This document shows, piece after piece, positions 27,521 to 37,228 of a DNA stretch of 64,000 nucleotides. The DNA is from an uncultured Prevotellaceae bacterium (lineage in GTDB: Bacteria > Bacteroidota > Bacteroidia > Bacteroidales > Bacteroidaceae), in assembly GCA_902768105.1 (NCBI GenBank), contig CACXJZ010000001.1, forward strand, positions 37,812 through 101,811, written 5' to 3'. A program made the translations under genes and the position numbers. The notes under the pieces were generated by a model. It ran no database searches. It was not told the DNA's origin and saw nothing but the letters and a program-made list of their open reading frames with translations. The stretch's first letter is position 1, and every line of letters begins with the position of its first letter.

Positions 27521-28597
27521 ATGAAAGACGTTACATTGGTTCTGGAAAACGGAACAGCATTTAAGGGAAAGAGTTTTGGATACGAGAAAGGCGTATCAGG
27601 TGAGGTGGTCTTCAATACCGCCATGTCGGGATATCCCGAAAGTCTGACCGACCCCAGCTATGCCGGTCAGCTGATGACGTTGACCTATCCGCTGGTAGGC
27701 AACTACGGCGTGCCTCCGTTCACGATGGAAGAGAACGGGCTGGCAACTTTTATGGAAAGCGACCGCATTTATGCCTCGGCCATTATCGTTGCAGACTATT
27801 CTGAGCAGTTTTCACACTGGAATGCGGCAGAGTCGCTGAGCGACTGGCTGAAGCGTGAGCAGGTGCCTGGCGTGACGGGCATCGACACCCGCGAGCTGAC
27901 GAAGGTGCTGCGCGAGCATGGTGTGATGATGGGCAGACTGGTGTTCTCGGAGGACCCGGAGAATTCTGAAAACTCGGAGAGCTATGGCAGCATCAACTGG
28001 GTGGAGCGCGTATCGTGCAAGGACGTCATCCGCTACAACGAAGGTGCTGGACGCAAGGTAGTGCTGGTTGACTGCGGCGTGAAGCACAACATCATCCGCT
28101 GTCTCATCAACCGCGGCGTGGAGGTTATTCGCGTTCCCTGGAACTATGACTATACGGGCATGGACTTCGACGGACTGTTTCTGGCCAACGGACCTGGTGA
28201 CCCCGACCGCTGCGTGGATGCCGTTGAGGTGCTTAGGAAGCAGATGTCGCTCAGCCGCAAACCCATTTGCGGTATCTGCATGGGTAACCAGCTGCTGGCA
28301 AAGGCCGGTGGCGCCACTATCTATAAGCTGAAGTACGGACACCGCTCGCACAACCAGCCGGTACGCGAGGTGGGTACGATGCACTGCTACGTGACGAGCC
28401 AGAACCACGGCTATGCCGTTGACGCTTCGACGCTGGGTGCTGACTGGCGTGAGTTGTTCGTGAACCTGAACGACGGTTCGAACGAAGGCATCTGCCACCT
28501 GACGAATCCCTGGTTCTCGTCACAGTTCCACCCCGAGGCCTGCTCAGGCCCTACGGACACAGAGTTTATGTTTGACCGCTTTATCAAAGCATTATAA
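27521..28597 (+). CDS. carA: Carbamoyl-phosphate synthase small subunit
   Basis: The 358-residue glutaminase subunit supplies ammonia to CarB for arginine and pyrimidine synthesis. The N-terminal CPSase domain (VLENGTAFKGKSFG; SGYPESLTDPSYAGQ) is followed by a class I amidotransferase with nucleophile Cys in GICMGNQLLA and the His/Glu pair in SQFHPEACSGP. It is 14 bases upstream of carB in one operon. Confidence 0.96.
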   Translation: MKDVTLVLENGTAFKGKSFGYEKGVSGEVVFNTAMSGYPESLTDPSYAGQLMTLTYPLVGNYGVPPFTMEENGLATFMESDRIYASAIIVADYSEQFSHWNAAESLSDWLKREQVPGVTGIDTRELTKVLREHGVMMGRLVFSEDPENSENSESYGSINWVERVSCKDVIRYNEGAGRKVVLVDCGVKHNIIRCLINRGVEVIRVPWNYDYTGMDFDGLFLANGPGDPDRCVDAVEVLRKQMSLSRKPICGICMGNQLLAKAGGATIYKLKYGHRSHNQPVREVGTMHCYVTSQNHGYAVDASTLGADWRELFVNLNDGSNEGICHLTNPWFSSQFHPEACSGPTDTEFMFDRFIKAL

Positions 28598-28611
28598 TAA
28601 CAGGCAAGGAA

Positions 28612-31600
28612 ATGAAAGACAATACAATCAACAAGGTGTTGCTGCTGGGTAGCGGCGCACTCAAAATAGGTGAAGCCGGTGAGTTCGACTACTCCGGCAG
28701 TCAGGCACTCAAGGCACTTCGTGAAGAGGGCGTGCAGACGGTACTCATCAATCCTAATATTGCTACGGTACAGACCTCTGAGGGCGTGGCAGACCAGATT
28801 TATTTCCTGCCGGTGCAGCCGTACTTCGTGGAAAGGGTCATTCAGAAGGAACGTCCCGACGGCATCCTCCTGGCGTTCGGCGGACAGACGGCGCTGAACT
28901 GTGGCGTGGAGCTCTACAAGAGCGGCGTGCTGGAGAAGTACGGCGTCAAGGTGCTGGGTACTCCCGTGCAGGCCATCATGGATACGGAAGACCGTGAGCT
29001 GTTCGTGAAGAAACTGGACGAGATAGACGTGAAGACCATCAAGAGTCATGCCTGCAACAACATCGACGCAGCACGTCAGGCAGCTGCCGACCTGGGCTAT
29101 CCCGTCATCCTGCGTGCCGCCTATGCGCTGGGCGGACTGGGTTCGGGCTTCTGCGACAATGAGGAAGAGCTGAACCGTCTGGCAGAAAAAGCCTTCTCGT
29201 TCTCGCCACAGGTGCTCGTGGAGAAGTCGCTCAAGGGCTGGAAGGAGATAGAGTACGAGGTTGTGCGTGACCGCTATGACAACTGCATCACCGTGTGTAA
29301 CATGGAGAACTTCGACCCGCTGGGCATCCATACGGGTGAGAGCATCGTCGTGGCACCCAGTCAGACGTTGAGCAACACCGACTACCACAAGCTGCGTACG
29401 CTGGCCATCAAGATTATACGCCACATCGGCATCGTCGGCGAGTGTAACGTGCAGTATGCCTTCGACCCGCGGAGCGAGGATTATCGTGTCATTGAGGTCA
29501 ACGCTCGACTCAGCCGTTCGTCGGCCCTCGCATCGAAAGCCACAGGTTATCCGCTGGCCTTCGTCGCTGCCAAGCTGGGCATGGGCTACGGACTATTTGA
29601 ACTGAACAACAGCGTGACCAAGACCACCAGCGCCTTCTTTGAACCGGCTCTGGACTACGTGGTATGTAAGATTCCGCGCTGGGACCTCTCGAAGTTCCGT
29701 GGCGTGGACAAGGAGCTGGGCTCCAGCATGAAGTCTGTGGGTGAGGTGATGGCCATCGGCCGTACCTTCGAGGAAGCCATACAGAAAGGTCTGCGCATGA
29801 TAGGGCAGGGGATGCACGGTTTCGTGGAGAACAAGGAACTGGAGATTGCCGATATTGATGCGGCGCTGCGTGAGCCTACCGACAAGCGCATCTTCGTCAT
29901 TTCGAAGGCCATGCACTTGCCGCAATACACCGTTGAGCACATCCATGAGCTGACGAAGATTGACCGTTGGTTCCTGGAGAAGCTCAAGCACATCATCGAC
30001 ATTGACGAGGAGATGAAACGTCAACGTGGGAACATTTGCGCCGACCTGCTGCGCGAGGCCAAGTGCTACGGCTTCACCGACTTCCAGATAGCCCGTGCCA
30101 TCGGACTGGAGGAAGAGAAGACGAACATGCACGAAGCTATGCTCAGCGTTCGTGAGAAGCGCAAGCGTCTCGGCATCCTGCCCGTTGTCAAGCAGATAGA
30201 CACGCTTGCCGCAGAGTATCCGGCACAGACGAACTACCTGTACCTGACCTACCAGGGCACCGGCCACGACATACCGTTTGAGCATGATGGACGAAGCATC
30301 GTTGTGCTTGGCTCGGGTGCCTACCGCATCGGCTCGAGTGTGGAGTTCGACTGGTGTGGCGTACAGGCGCTGAACACCATTCGCCGCGAGGGCTGGCGCA
30401 GCGTCATGATCAACTACAACCCCGAGACTGTCTCCACCGACTACGATATGTGTGACCGTCTCTATTTCGACGAGCTGACCTTTGAGCGCGTGATGGATAT
30501 CATCGATCTGGAAATACCGCACGGCGTCATCGTCTCGACGGGCGGACAGATACCCAATAACCTTGCCATGCGTCTCGACGGGCAGCATGTGCCCATACTG
30601 GGTACCTCAGCCCTTGACATTGACGGCGCAGAGGACCGCGATAAGTTTTCGGCCATGTGTGACCGCATCGGCGTGGACCAGCCGGCATGGGCGGCGCTGA
30701 CGTCAATGGACGATATCCAGCAGTTCACGCAGCGCGTGGGATTCCCTGTTCTGGTACGTCCCAGCTACGTGCTCAGCGGTGCTGCCATGAACGTCTGCTC
30801 GAATGAGGATGAGCTGAAGCGTTTCCTGCAGCTGGCGGCAAACGTCAGCGAGGACCATCCCGTCGTGGTGTCGCAGTTCATCGAGCATGCCAAGGAGGTG
30901 GAGATGGACGCTGTGGCACGCAACGGTGAGATTATTGCCTATGCCATCAGCGAGCATATTGAGTTTGCCGGAGTACACTCGGGCGATGCCACCATACAGT
31001 TCCCGCCGCAGAAGCTCTACGTGGAGACCGTACGACGCATCAAGCGCATCAGTCGCCAGATAGCCAAGGAGCTGCACATCAGCGGACCGTTCAACATACA
31101 GTTCCTGGCACGTGAGAACGACATCAAGGTCATTGAGTGCAACCTGCGTGCATCGCGTTCGTTCCCATTCGTGAGCAAGGTGCTGAAGCTGAACCTCATA
31201 GACCTGGCTACACGTGTCATGCTGGGACTGCCCGTAGAGAAGCCCCACAAGAACCTGTTTGACCTCGACTACGTGGGCATCAAGGCTTCACAGTTCTCCT
31301 TCAACCGTCTGCAGAAGGCCGACCCCGTGCTGGGTGTCGATATGGCTTCTACGGGTGAGGTGGGCTGTCTGGGCGACGACAGCATGCAAGCCCTGCTGAA
31401 ATCGATGCTGGCCGTTGGACACCGCATTCCGAAGAAGAATATCCTGCTCTCCACAGGTTCTGCCAAGCAGAAGGCGTCCATGCTCGATGCTGCGCGTCTG
31501 CTGGTGGCTAACGGCTACAAGCTGTATGCTACGGGCGGTTCGTCGAAGTATCTTGCTGACAACGGTGTGGAGAATACGCTCGTCCACTGGCCGTCGGAAG

Positions 31601-31836
31601 ACGGACAGCCACAGGCGCTTGACCTGCTACACCGGAAAGAGATAGACATGGTGGTGAACATTCCCAAGAACCTGACGGCAGGCGAGCTGACCAATGGCTA
31701 CAAGATACGTCGTGCAGCCATAGACCTGAACATCCCGCTCATCACCAATGCGCGCCTTGCATCTGCCTTTATCACGGCGTTCTGCACAGTATCATTAGAC
31801 GATATTGACATTAAACCATGGTCAGAATATAAATAA
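28612..31836 (+). CDS. carB: Carbamoyl-phosphate synthase large subunit
   Basis: The 1074-residue protein has the duplicated synthetase halves: LLGSGALKIGEAGEFDYSGSQA at the start of the first and VLGSGAYRIGSSVEFDWCGVQA at the start of the second, each with an ATP-grasp domain, an oligomerisation region between them, and a C-terminal MGS-like allosteric domain (residues about 940-1074). Length is normal. It is cotranscribed with carA and followed by a separate promoter. Confidence 0.97.
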   Translation: MKDNTINKVLLLGSGALKIGEAGEFDYSGSQALKALREEGVQTVLINPNIATVQTSEGVADQIYFLPVQPYFVERVIQKERPDGILLAFGGQTALNCGVELYKSGVLEKYGVKVLGTPVQAIMDTEDRELFVKKLDEIDVKTIKSHACNNIDAARQAAADLGYPVILRAAYALGGLGSGFCDNEEELNRLAEKAFSFSPQVLVEKSLKGWKEIEYEVVRDRYDNCITVCNMENFDPLGIHTGESIVVAPSQTLSNTDYHKLRTLAIKIIRHIGIVGECNVQYAFDPRSEDYRVIEVNARLSRSSALASKATGYPLAFVAAKLGMGYGLFELNNSVTKTTSAFFEPALDYVVCKIPRWDLSKFRGVDKELGSSMKSVGEVMAIGRTFEEAIQKGLRMIGQGMHGFVENKELEIADIDAALREPTDKRIFVISKAMHLPQYTVEHIHELTKIDRWFLEKLKHIIDIDEEMKRQRGNICADLLREAKCYGFTDFQIARAIGLEEEKTNMHEAMLSVREKRKRLGILPVVKQIDTLAAEYPAQTNYLYLTYQGTGHDIPFEHDGRSIVVLGSGAYRIGSSVEFDWCGVQALNTIRREGWRSVMINYNPETVSTDYDMCDRLYFDELTFERVMDIIDLEIPHGVIVSTGGQIPNNLAMRLDGQHVPILGTSALDIDGAEDRDKFSAMCDRIGVDQPAWAALTSMDDIQQFTQRVGFPVLVRPSYVLSGAAMNVCSNEDELKRFLQLAANVSEDHPVVVSQFIEHAKEVEMDAVARNGEIIAYAISEHIEFAGVHSGDATIQFPPQKLYVETVRRIKRISRQIAKELHISGPFNIQFLARENDIKVIECNLRASRSFPFVSKVLKLNLIDLATRVMLGLPVEKPHKNLFDLDYVGIKASQFSFNRLQKADPVLGVDMASTGEVGCLGDDSMQALLKSMLAVGHRIPKKNILLSTGSAKQKASMLDAARLLVANGYKLYATGGSSKYLADNGVENTLVHWPSEDGQPQALDLLHRKEIDMVVNIPKNLTAGELTNGYKIRRAAIDLNIPLITNARLASAFITAFCTVSLDDIDIKPWSEYK

Positions 31837-31848
31837 AAGGCGAAAATA

Positions 31849-31880
31849 TTTGGCATTTTCATGCAAATTGTTTAATTTTG
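31849..31880 (+). promoter_or_regulatory. Promoter upstream of the receiver-kinase gene
   Basis: TTTG (31849-31852) and TAATTTTG (31873-31880) are separated by 20 bases. It gives the kinase gene, and perhaps fabD and the following genes, its own transcript. Confidence 0.7.
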
Positions 31881-31912
31881 CCGACAAATGAATCAATTAA
31901 CCGTCTAAATTT

Positions 31913-33091
31913 ATGGAAACTGGTGAATCTTTAGAGTCCCAATTAGTCCGAAGTGACTATAAAATACTTATTGTAGATGACGTAGTCAGCAATGTCCTGC
32001 TGTTGAAGATTCTGCTGACCAACGAGAAGTTTCAGGTGTGCACCGCCAACTGCGGTAATGCATGTATTGAACAGGCAAAGAAGGAACACCCGGACCTCAT
32101 CCTGTTGGACGTGATGATGCCCGACATCAGCGGATTCGACACGGCTGTCATTCTCAAGAAAGACCCCGAGACGCAGGATATACCAATCATCTTCCTTACG
32201 GCGCTCAATACGCCCGCAGACTTGGTGAAGGGTTTCCAGGTGGGAGCAAACGACTTCCTGACGAAGCCGTTTAACAAAGAGGAGCTGGTTATGCGTGTGG
32301 TACAGCAGATAAGCCTGGTGGCTGCCAAGCGAATCATCGTGCGGCAGAACGAGGAGCTGCGTCGTACCATCTCAAACCGCGATAAGATGTACTCAGTAAT
32401 TGCCCACGACCTGCGCTCACCTATGGCCAGCATCCGTATGGTGCTGAACCTGGCTGTCAGCGTGGTGTCACCAGAGGCTGTGGGTGAGGAAATCTTCGGA
32501 CTCCTGGACAAGGCCAACCGTGAGACCGAGGAAGCTCACGACCTGCTCGACAACCTATTGAAGTGGACCAAGAGCCAGACGGGTCGTCTGAACGTCGTCT
32601 ATCAGGATTTGGACCTCGACGACATTGTTCCTGGCGTGGTGGACATCTTCGTCATGATTGCCGAGATGAAGAAAATCAAGCTCCAGTACATACCGGCTGA
32701 GGAGAAAATCAGCGTGCGTGCCGACAATGATATGATTAAGACCGTCATCCGTAACTTCATCTCCAATGCCATCAAGTTTACGCCGGAAGGCAAGGGCATC
32801 GAGGTTTATTACAAGCGTGATGGCGAGTTCGTACGTATCTGCGTGCAAGACCACGGTGTGGGTATTGAGGCGGAGCGTCTCGACAGCATCTTCCACAAGG
32901 GTGAGACGACCTACGGTACGGGCGGTGAGGAAGGCTCTGGTCTGGGTCTGCAGCTCTGTCAGGACTTCGCCCGCAAGAACGGTGGCGACGCCATGGTAGA
33001 GTCGGTACTGGGCGAGGGCTCAATATTCAGTTTCACCATTCCGCTGAAACAAAAGGAGGAGACTGTAAATCCGCAAAACGATAATACGTAA
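31913..33091 (+). CDS. Soluble hybrid sensor kinase: receiver-HisKA-HATPase
   Basis: The 392-residue protein has no membrane segment. The N-terminal receiver domain (about 15-135) has phospho-acceptor Asp in LILLDVMMPD and Lys in FLTKPF. It is followed by a short coiled coil, a HisKA domain with VIAHDLRSPMASIR, and an ATPase domain (NFISNAIKFT N box, DHGVGI G1, GSGLGLQLCQDF G2). This receiver-first order suggests a phosphorelay intermediate that integrates signals from another kinase. The gene lies 23 bases upstream of fabD. Confidence 0.9.
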   Translation: METGESLESQLVRSDYKILIVDDVVSNVLLLKILLTNEKFQVCTANCGNACIEQAKKEHPDLILLDVMMPDISGFDTAVILKKDPETQDIPIIFLTALNTPADLVKGFQVGANDFLTKPFNKEELVMRVVQQISLVAAKRIIVRQNEELRRTISNRDKMYSVIAHDLRSPMASIRMVLNLAVSVVSPEAVGEEIFGLLDKANRETEEAHDLLDNLLKWTKSQTGRLNVVYQDLDLDDIVPGVVDIFVMIAEMKKIKLQYIPAEEKISVRADNDMIKTVIRNFISNAIKFTPEGKGIEVYYKRDGEFVRICVQDHGVGIEAERLDSIFHKGETTYGTGGEEGSGLGLQLCQDFARKNGGDAMVESVLGEGSIFSFTIPLKQKEETVNPQNDNT

Positions 33092-33114
33092 TTTTATTAA
33101 TATAACAAGAAAAG

Positions 33115-34002
33115 ATGAAAGCATTTGTTTTCCCTGGTCAGGGAGCCCAGTTCGTAGGAATGGGCAAGGATTTGTATGACAACAACGCTAAGGCGAAAGA
33201 ATTGTTTGAAAAGGCTAACGAGATTTTAGGTTATCGCATTACCGACATCATGTTCGAGGGAACGGATGACGACCTGAAGCAGACGAAGGTGACACAGCCC
33301 GCTGTGTTCCTGCACTCTGTGATTTCTGCTATATGTATGGGTGAGGATTTCGATCCGAAGATGACGGCAGGCCACTCGCTGGGTGAGTTCTCTGCACTGA
33401 CAGCTGCCGGTGCGCTGTCGTTCGAGGACGGACTGAAGCTGGTCTATGCCCGTGCAATGGCTATGCAGAAGGCCTGCGAGGCACAGCCCTCAACGATGGC
33501 TGCGATTATCGGTCTGCCCGATGATACCGTAGAAGAGATTTGTGCTGGCATCAACCGTGATGGCAACATCGTGGTATGTGCTAACTATAATAACCCCGGA
33601 CAGCTGGTTATCAGCGGCAACGTAGAGGCTATCAACGAGGCCTGCGAACAGCTGAAGGCTGCTGGTGCCAAGCGTGCACTGCCCCTGAAGGTTGGTGGCG
33701 CGTTCCACTCTCCCCTGATGCAGCCCGCCAAGGACGAGCTGCAGGCAGCCATCGAGCAGACTGAGATCAAGGCTCCCAAGTGTCCTGTCTATCAGAATGT
33801 TGATGGCAAGCCCCATACGGACCCTGCCGAGATCAAGGCTAACCTCATTGCCCAGCTGACGTCAAGCGTTCGCTGGACACAGTGTGTACAGAACATGATT
33901 GCCGACGGTGCCACCGACTTTACGGAGTGTGGTCCTGGCAAGGCTTTGCAGGGCATGATATCCAAGATTAATAAGGAAGTCACTGCTCATGGCATCGCAT
34001 AA
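33115..34002 (+). CDS. fabD: Malonyl-CoA:ACP transacylase
   Basis: The 295-residue protein loads malonate on acyl carrier protein for fatty acid synthesis. It has the N-terminal FPGQGAQFVGMGKDL, the nucleophile serine in AGHSLGEFSAL and the catalytic His in GGAFHSPLM. Full length. The last 14 bases overlap the start of the GH13 gene in another frame, pointing to translational coupling of unrelated functions. Confidence 0.96.
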   Translation: MKAFVFPGQGAQFVGMGKDLYDNNAKAKELFEKANEILGYRITDIMFEGTDDDLKQTKVTQPAVFLHSVISAICMGEDFDPKMTAGHSLGEFSALTAAGALSFEDGLKLVYARAMAMQKACEAQPSTMAAIIGLPDDTVEEICAGINRDGNIVVCANYNNPGQLVISGNVEAINEACEQLKAAGAKRALPLKVGGAFHSPLMQPAKDELQAAIEQTEIKAPKCPVYQNVDGKPHTDPAEIKANLIAQLTSSVRWTQCVQNMIADGATDFTECGPGKALQGMISKINKEVTAHGIA

Positions 34003-35662
34003 GGTTATTATCTATCAGATATTCACACGTCTTTTCGGCAATCGTAATACGACTCGACAAGAGAACGGTACGATTGCCGAAAACGGTTGTGGCAAGATGA
34101 ACGACGTGACGGATGCTGCGCTGAAGCAGATAGCTCAGCTCGGTACCACGCATGTGTGGTTTACCGGTGTGCTGCGTCATGCCACCAACACCGACTACTC
34201 GCACTTCGGCATCCCCCGCAACCATCCCGCTGTGGTGAAAGGCGAGGCTGGCTCTCCCTATGCCGTCATGGACTACTACGATATTGACCCTGATCTGGCT
34301 GTCGATGTCAATCAGCGCATGGCGGAGTTTGAGCAGCTCGTGTCGCGAACCCACAAGGCGGGGATGAAAGTCGTCATAGACTTTGTACCCAATCACGTGG
34401 CGCGCGAGTACCACTCCCTCTGCAAGCCCAAGGGCGTCAAGGACCTCGGACAGGGTGACGACCCGCAGCAGGGCTTCTCGCCACAGAACAACTTCTATTA
34501 TTGTCCCGGACAGAGCTTTGCGCCGTACTTCGACCTTTATCATGGCGCTCCGGAGCCTTACTTGGAGGAACCTGCCAAGGCTACGGGTAACGATGTCTTC
34601 AGCAATGCGCCCGGACGTAACGACTGGTACGAGACCGTGAAGCTGAACTACGGTGTTGACTACTATGCCGGAAGGGTGGGGCACTTCGACCCTGTGCCTT
34701 CGACGTGGAAGAAGATGACTGACATCCTGCTCTTCTGGGCAGGTAAGCAGGTAGATGCTTTCCGTTGCGACATGGCCGAGATGGTGCCTGCAGAGTTCTG
34801 GGCATACGCTACCGCCAAGGTTCGCAAGAAATTCCCCGACATCAGGTTCATCGGCGAGGTGTATAACCCTGCCGAGTACCGTCATTATATCGCCAGCGGT
34901 TTTGACTACCTTTACGACAAGGTGGGTATGTACGACACGATGCGTGCCGTCATCTGTCACCAGGCACCTGCTTCGGCCATCACCGGCGCATGGCAGGCTA
35001 CCGACGACATCCGCGACCACATGCTCTATTTCCTTGAGAATCATGACGAGCAGCGTGTAGCCAGTGCTTTCTTTGCCGGTAACGGACTGAAGGGTATTCC
35101 CGGACTGGTGGCTTCTGCGCTGATGCAGCAGAACCCGTTTATGCTCTACTTCGGCGAGGAATACGGTGAGCGGGGCATGGACAAGGAAGGCTTCAGCGGA
35201 CACGACGGACGCACCACCATCTTCGACTATTGGAGTGTGGATACCATCTGCCGTGCTGCATGGAAGTCGCTAAGTGATGACGAACAGCTTATCTATGACC
35301 TGCACAAGAAAGTGCTGAAGATTGCCACGACGGAGAATGCTGTCTGCGAGGGATTCTTCTTCGACTTAATGTACGTCAACGGCCATCTGGATCGTCAGTA
35401 CGTCTTCTTGCGAAAGGCCGACAACGAACTGCTGCTGGTGGCTGCCAACTTCGACGACCGTGCTGTCAGCATTGCCGTCAACCTGCCGGCACATGCCTTC
35501 GACTTCCTCGGTATTCCCGAGAAGAAGATTTCCGCTACCGACCTGCTCAGCGGCAAGAAGCAGAACGTCCTGTTGCAGAAGGACAGCTGTGTGGCCCTGC
35601 AGCTCGAGGCCAACGGCTGTTGTGTACTGAAAATGAAATTCTCAGCAGCAAAGAAGAAATGA
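33989..35662 (+). CDS. Alpha-amylase family (GH13) glycoside hydrolase
   Basis: The 557-residue protein shows the GH13 conserved regions: VVIDFVPNHVARE (region I), VDAFRCDMAEMVP with the nucleophile Asp (II), IRFIGEVYNP with the acid/base Glu (III) and LENHDEQRVAS (IV), then a C-terminal beta-domain. No signal peptide is visible, so it acts in the cytoplasm, probably on storage glycan or imported maltooligosaccharides. The exact specificity cannot be read from the sequence. It overlaps fabD by 14 bases and the following gene by 4. Confidence 0.9.
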   Translation: MASHKVIIYQIFTRLFGNRNTTRQENGTIAENGCGKMNDVTDAALKQIAQLGTTHVWFTGVLRHATNTDYSHFGIPRNHPAVVKGEAGSPYAVMDYYDIDPDLAVDVNQRMAEFEQLVSRTHKAGMKVVIDFVPNHVAREYHSLCKPKGVKDLGQGDDPQQGFSPQNNFYYCPGQSFAPYFDLYHGAPEPYLEEPAKATGNDVFSNAPGRNDWYETVKLNYGVDYYAGRVGHFDPVPSTWKKMTDILLFWAGKQVDAFRCDMAEMVPAEFWAYATAKVRKKFPDIRFIGEVYNPAEYRHYIASGFDYLYDKVGMYDTMRAVICHQAPASAITGAWQATDDIRDHMLYFLENHDEQRVASAFFAGNGLKGIPGLVASALMQQNPFMLYFGEEYGERGMDKEGFSGHDGRTTIFDYWSVDTICRAAWKSLSDDEQLIYDLHKKVLKIATTENAVCEGFFFDLMYVNGHLDRQYVFLRKADNELLLVAANFDDRAVSIAVNLPAHAFDFLGIPEKKISATDLLSGKKQNVLLQKDSCVALQLEANGCCVLKMKFSAAKKK

Positions 35663-36129
35663 ACGACGACTATATCTTGAACAAGCATCATAAAGAGGAG
35701 TTTCCGCCGGCACACACGGCGGAACACCTCTTGAACCAGACCATGATACGGCTGTTTGGTTGTGAGCGTTCGTTCAATGCACACATAGAACGTAAGAAGA
35801 GCAAGATGTCGTTCCGTCTTGACCATAAGCCTTCGCGTCAGGAGGAACGGGATATTGAGCGTGAGATACAGCGGCTCATTGACGAAGACCTGCCGGTGAC
35901 CTTTGAGTTCGTCACACAGGACGACCTGCCTGAGGGCGTGTCGCTTGACCGTCTGCCCGAAGATGCCAGCGAGACCATACGGCTGGTGCGCATCGGCGAC
36001 TACGATGTCTGCCCGTGTATTGGCAAACATGTACGCTCAACGTCGCAGATTGGACGCTTCGAGATGCTCGGCACCAATTGGGACGAGCATGAAAAAACGT
36101 TCAGGGTTCGCTTTAAAGTACTGTCTTAA
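35659..36129 (+). CDS. AlaX-like tRNA editing-domain protein
   Basis: The 156-residue protein matches the stand-alone second-additional (SAD/AlaX) editing domain that hydrolyses mischarged tRNA(Ala). The zinc ligands are seen as HTAEH (His19, His23) and CIGKH (Cys120, His124), the HxxxH...CxxxH pattern of AlaX and of the AlaRS/ThrRS editing domains. The start ATG overlaps the GH13 TGA (ATGA); an upstream frame extension is ignored. The stop codon overlaps the stop of the opposing gene within TTAA. Confidence 0.82.
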   Translation: MNDDYILNKHHKEEFPPAHTAEHLLNQTMIRLFGCERSFNAHIERKKSKMSFRLDHKPSRQEERDIEREIQRLIDEDLPVTFEFVTQDDLPEGVSLDRLPEDASETIRLVRIGDYDVCPCIGKHVRSTSQIGRFEMLGTNWDEHEKTFRVRFKVLS

Positions 36130-37214
36130 AGTGCTATCTTCATGAAGACGGGCAGGTGGTCTGAATAAGACAAGTCCTTCGTGTAGTAGGTGATGCCTTC
36201 CATCTTTTCGTCGTGGAAGATGTAGTCAATGCGGAAAGGCTTCTTGGGTTCACGGAAGGTGTACATGAATCCGCTTCCGCACTCCTTGAAACCATCCACC
36301 AAATTACCCAGCATGGTGTGGTAAGTGTATGAGTAGGGCACGTCGTTGAAGTCGCCGCATACAATGCAGGGGACGTTGCTCATGGCCACCTCGTTAGCCA
36401 CCATTCGTGCCTGTCCTGCACGTATCACCATGCCGTATGTGTAGTGTCCGTAGATAGCTTCTATCAGTTTGTTGTTCTCCACCGTCTGTCCGTTGGTCAT
36501 CATCTTTCCTGCCACATGGAGGGTACGGTTGAATCCCGTAGTCTCCAGATGAGCGTTGATCACACGGATGACTTTTCCCTTCACATCAATGTCGGCCCAC
36601 ATCGCACTGTTGTTGGTGGTTCGGGCATAGTCCTCGCCCATGTCGCCGAAGTCCATGTTCTTAGTTTCCTTGATGGGGTAGCGGCTGTAGATAACCATGT
36701 CCTGTCGTCCTTGGACCATGTAGGGGAAGTATTCCTTGTACTTCGTGGAGTTGCGCTTGTCACCGCTGACGTCCTCATACTCCTGGATGCAGAACACGTC
36801 AACCTTCTGGCGCTTCATCTCTGCCAGGATGTCCTCGGCCTTGAATCCTGAGGTCTCACGTCCGAACGACAGCACGTTGTACGTTGCAACCGTTATGCCT
36901 TTCTGTGCGTCGGCATCAGCTTCCGACACCTTGCCACGCAACTGGTAGAGCGTGCCCATGTACGGGATGCAGCAGAGTATCGGTATGATGGGAATAAGCA
37001 TGTATAGCCACTTGCGTCTTATTATCCAGTAGATGACCAGCAGTATGTTCGCGCCGATGAGCACGGGCAGTATATAGACGAGCATGGCCATGGCCGTGTT
37101 ACCCATGGGGTCAACGCGTCCGCCAAAGAGTCCGGCAAACGTGAATACTGCCACCACGATGCTGATGATGAGGAACATAAGAGCGAAATACCGATAGACA
37201 GCTAATTTTCCCAT
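36126..37214 (-). CDS. Membrane-anchored endonuclease/exonuclease/phosphatase family protein
   Basis: The 362-residue protein begins with three membrane segments (about residues 10-30, 40-62 and 68-88) followed by an EEP-fold domain with the catalytic pattern: CIQEYED (metal Glu), INAHLETTG, CGDFNDVPYS and YSDHLPVFMKI. Bacteroidetes members are of unknown substrate; phosphodiesterase or phosphatase activity at the outer face of the inner membrane is likely. It lies 14 bases downstream of the hybrid kinase gene. Confidence 0.87.
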   Translation of the reverse strand: MGKLAVYRYFALMFLIISIVVAVFTFAGLFGGRVDPMGNTAMAMLVYILPVLIGANILLVIYWIIRRKWLYMLIPIIPILCCIPYMGTLYQLRGKVSEADADAQKGITVATYNVLSFGRETSGFKAEDILAEMKRQKVDVFCIQEYEDVSGDKRNSTKYKEYFPYMVQGRQDMVIYSRYPIKETKNMDFGDMGEDYARTTNNSAMWADIDVKGKVIRVINAHLETTGFNRTLHVAGKMMTNGQTVENNKLIEAIYGHYTYGMVIRAGQARMVANEVAMSNVPCIVCGDFNDVPYSYTYHTMLGNLVDGFKECGSGFMYTFREPKKPFRIDYIFHDEKMEGITYYTKDLSYSDHLPVFMKIAL

Positions 37215-37228
37215 GGTCGATGTATTTA

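Noticed and set aside
33980-35203. 407-codon open frame opposite the GH13 gene
   Set aside because: Antisense shadow of a gene with all four GH13 regions; no recognisable product.
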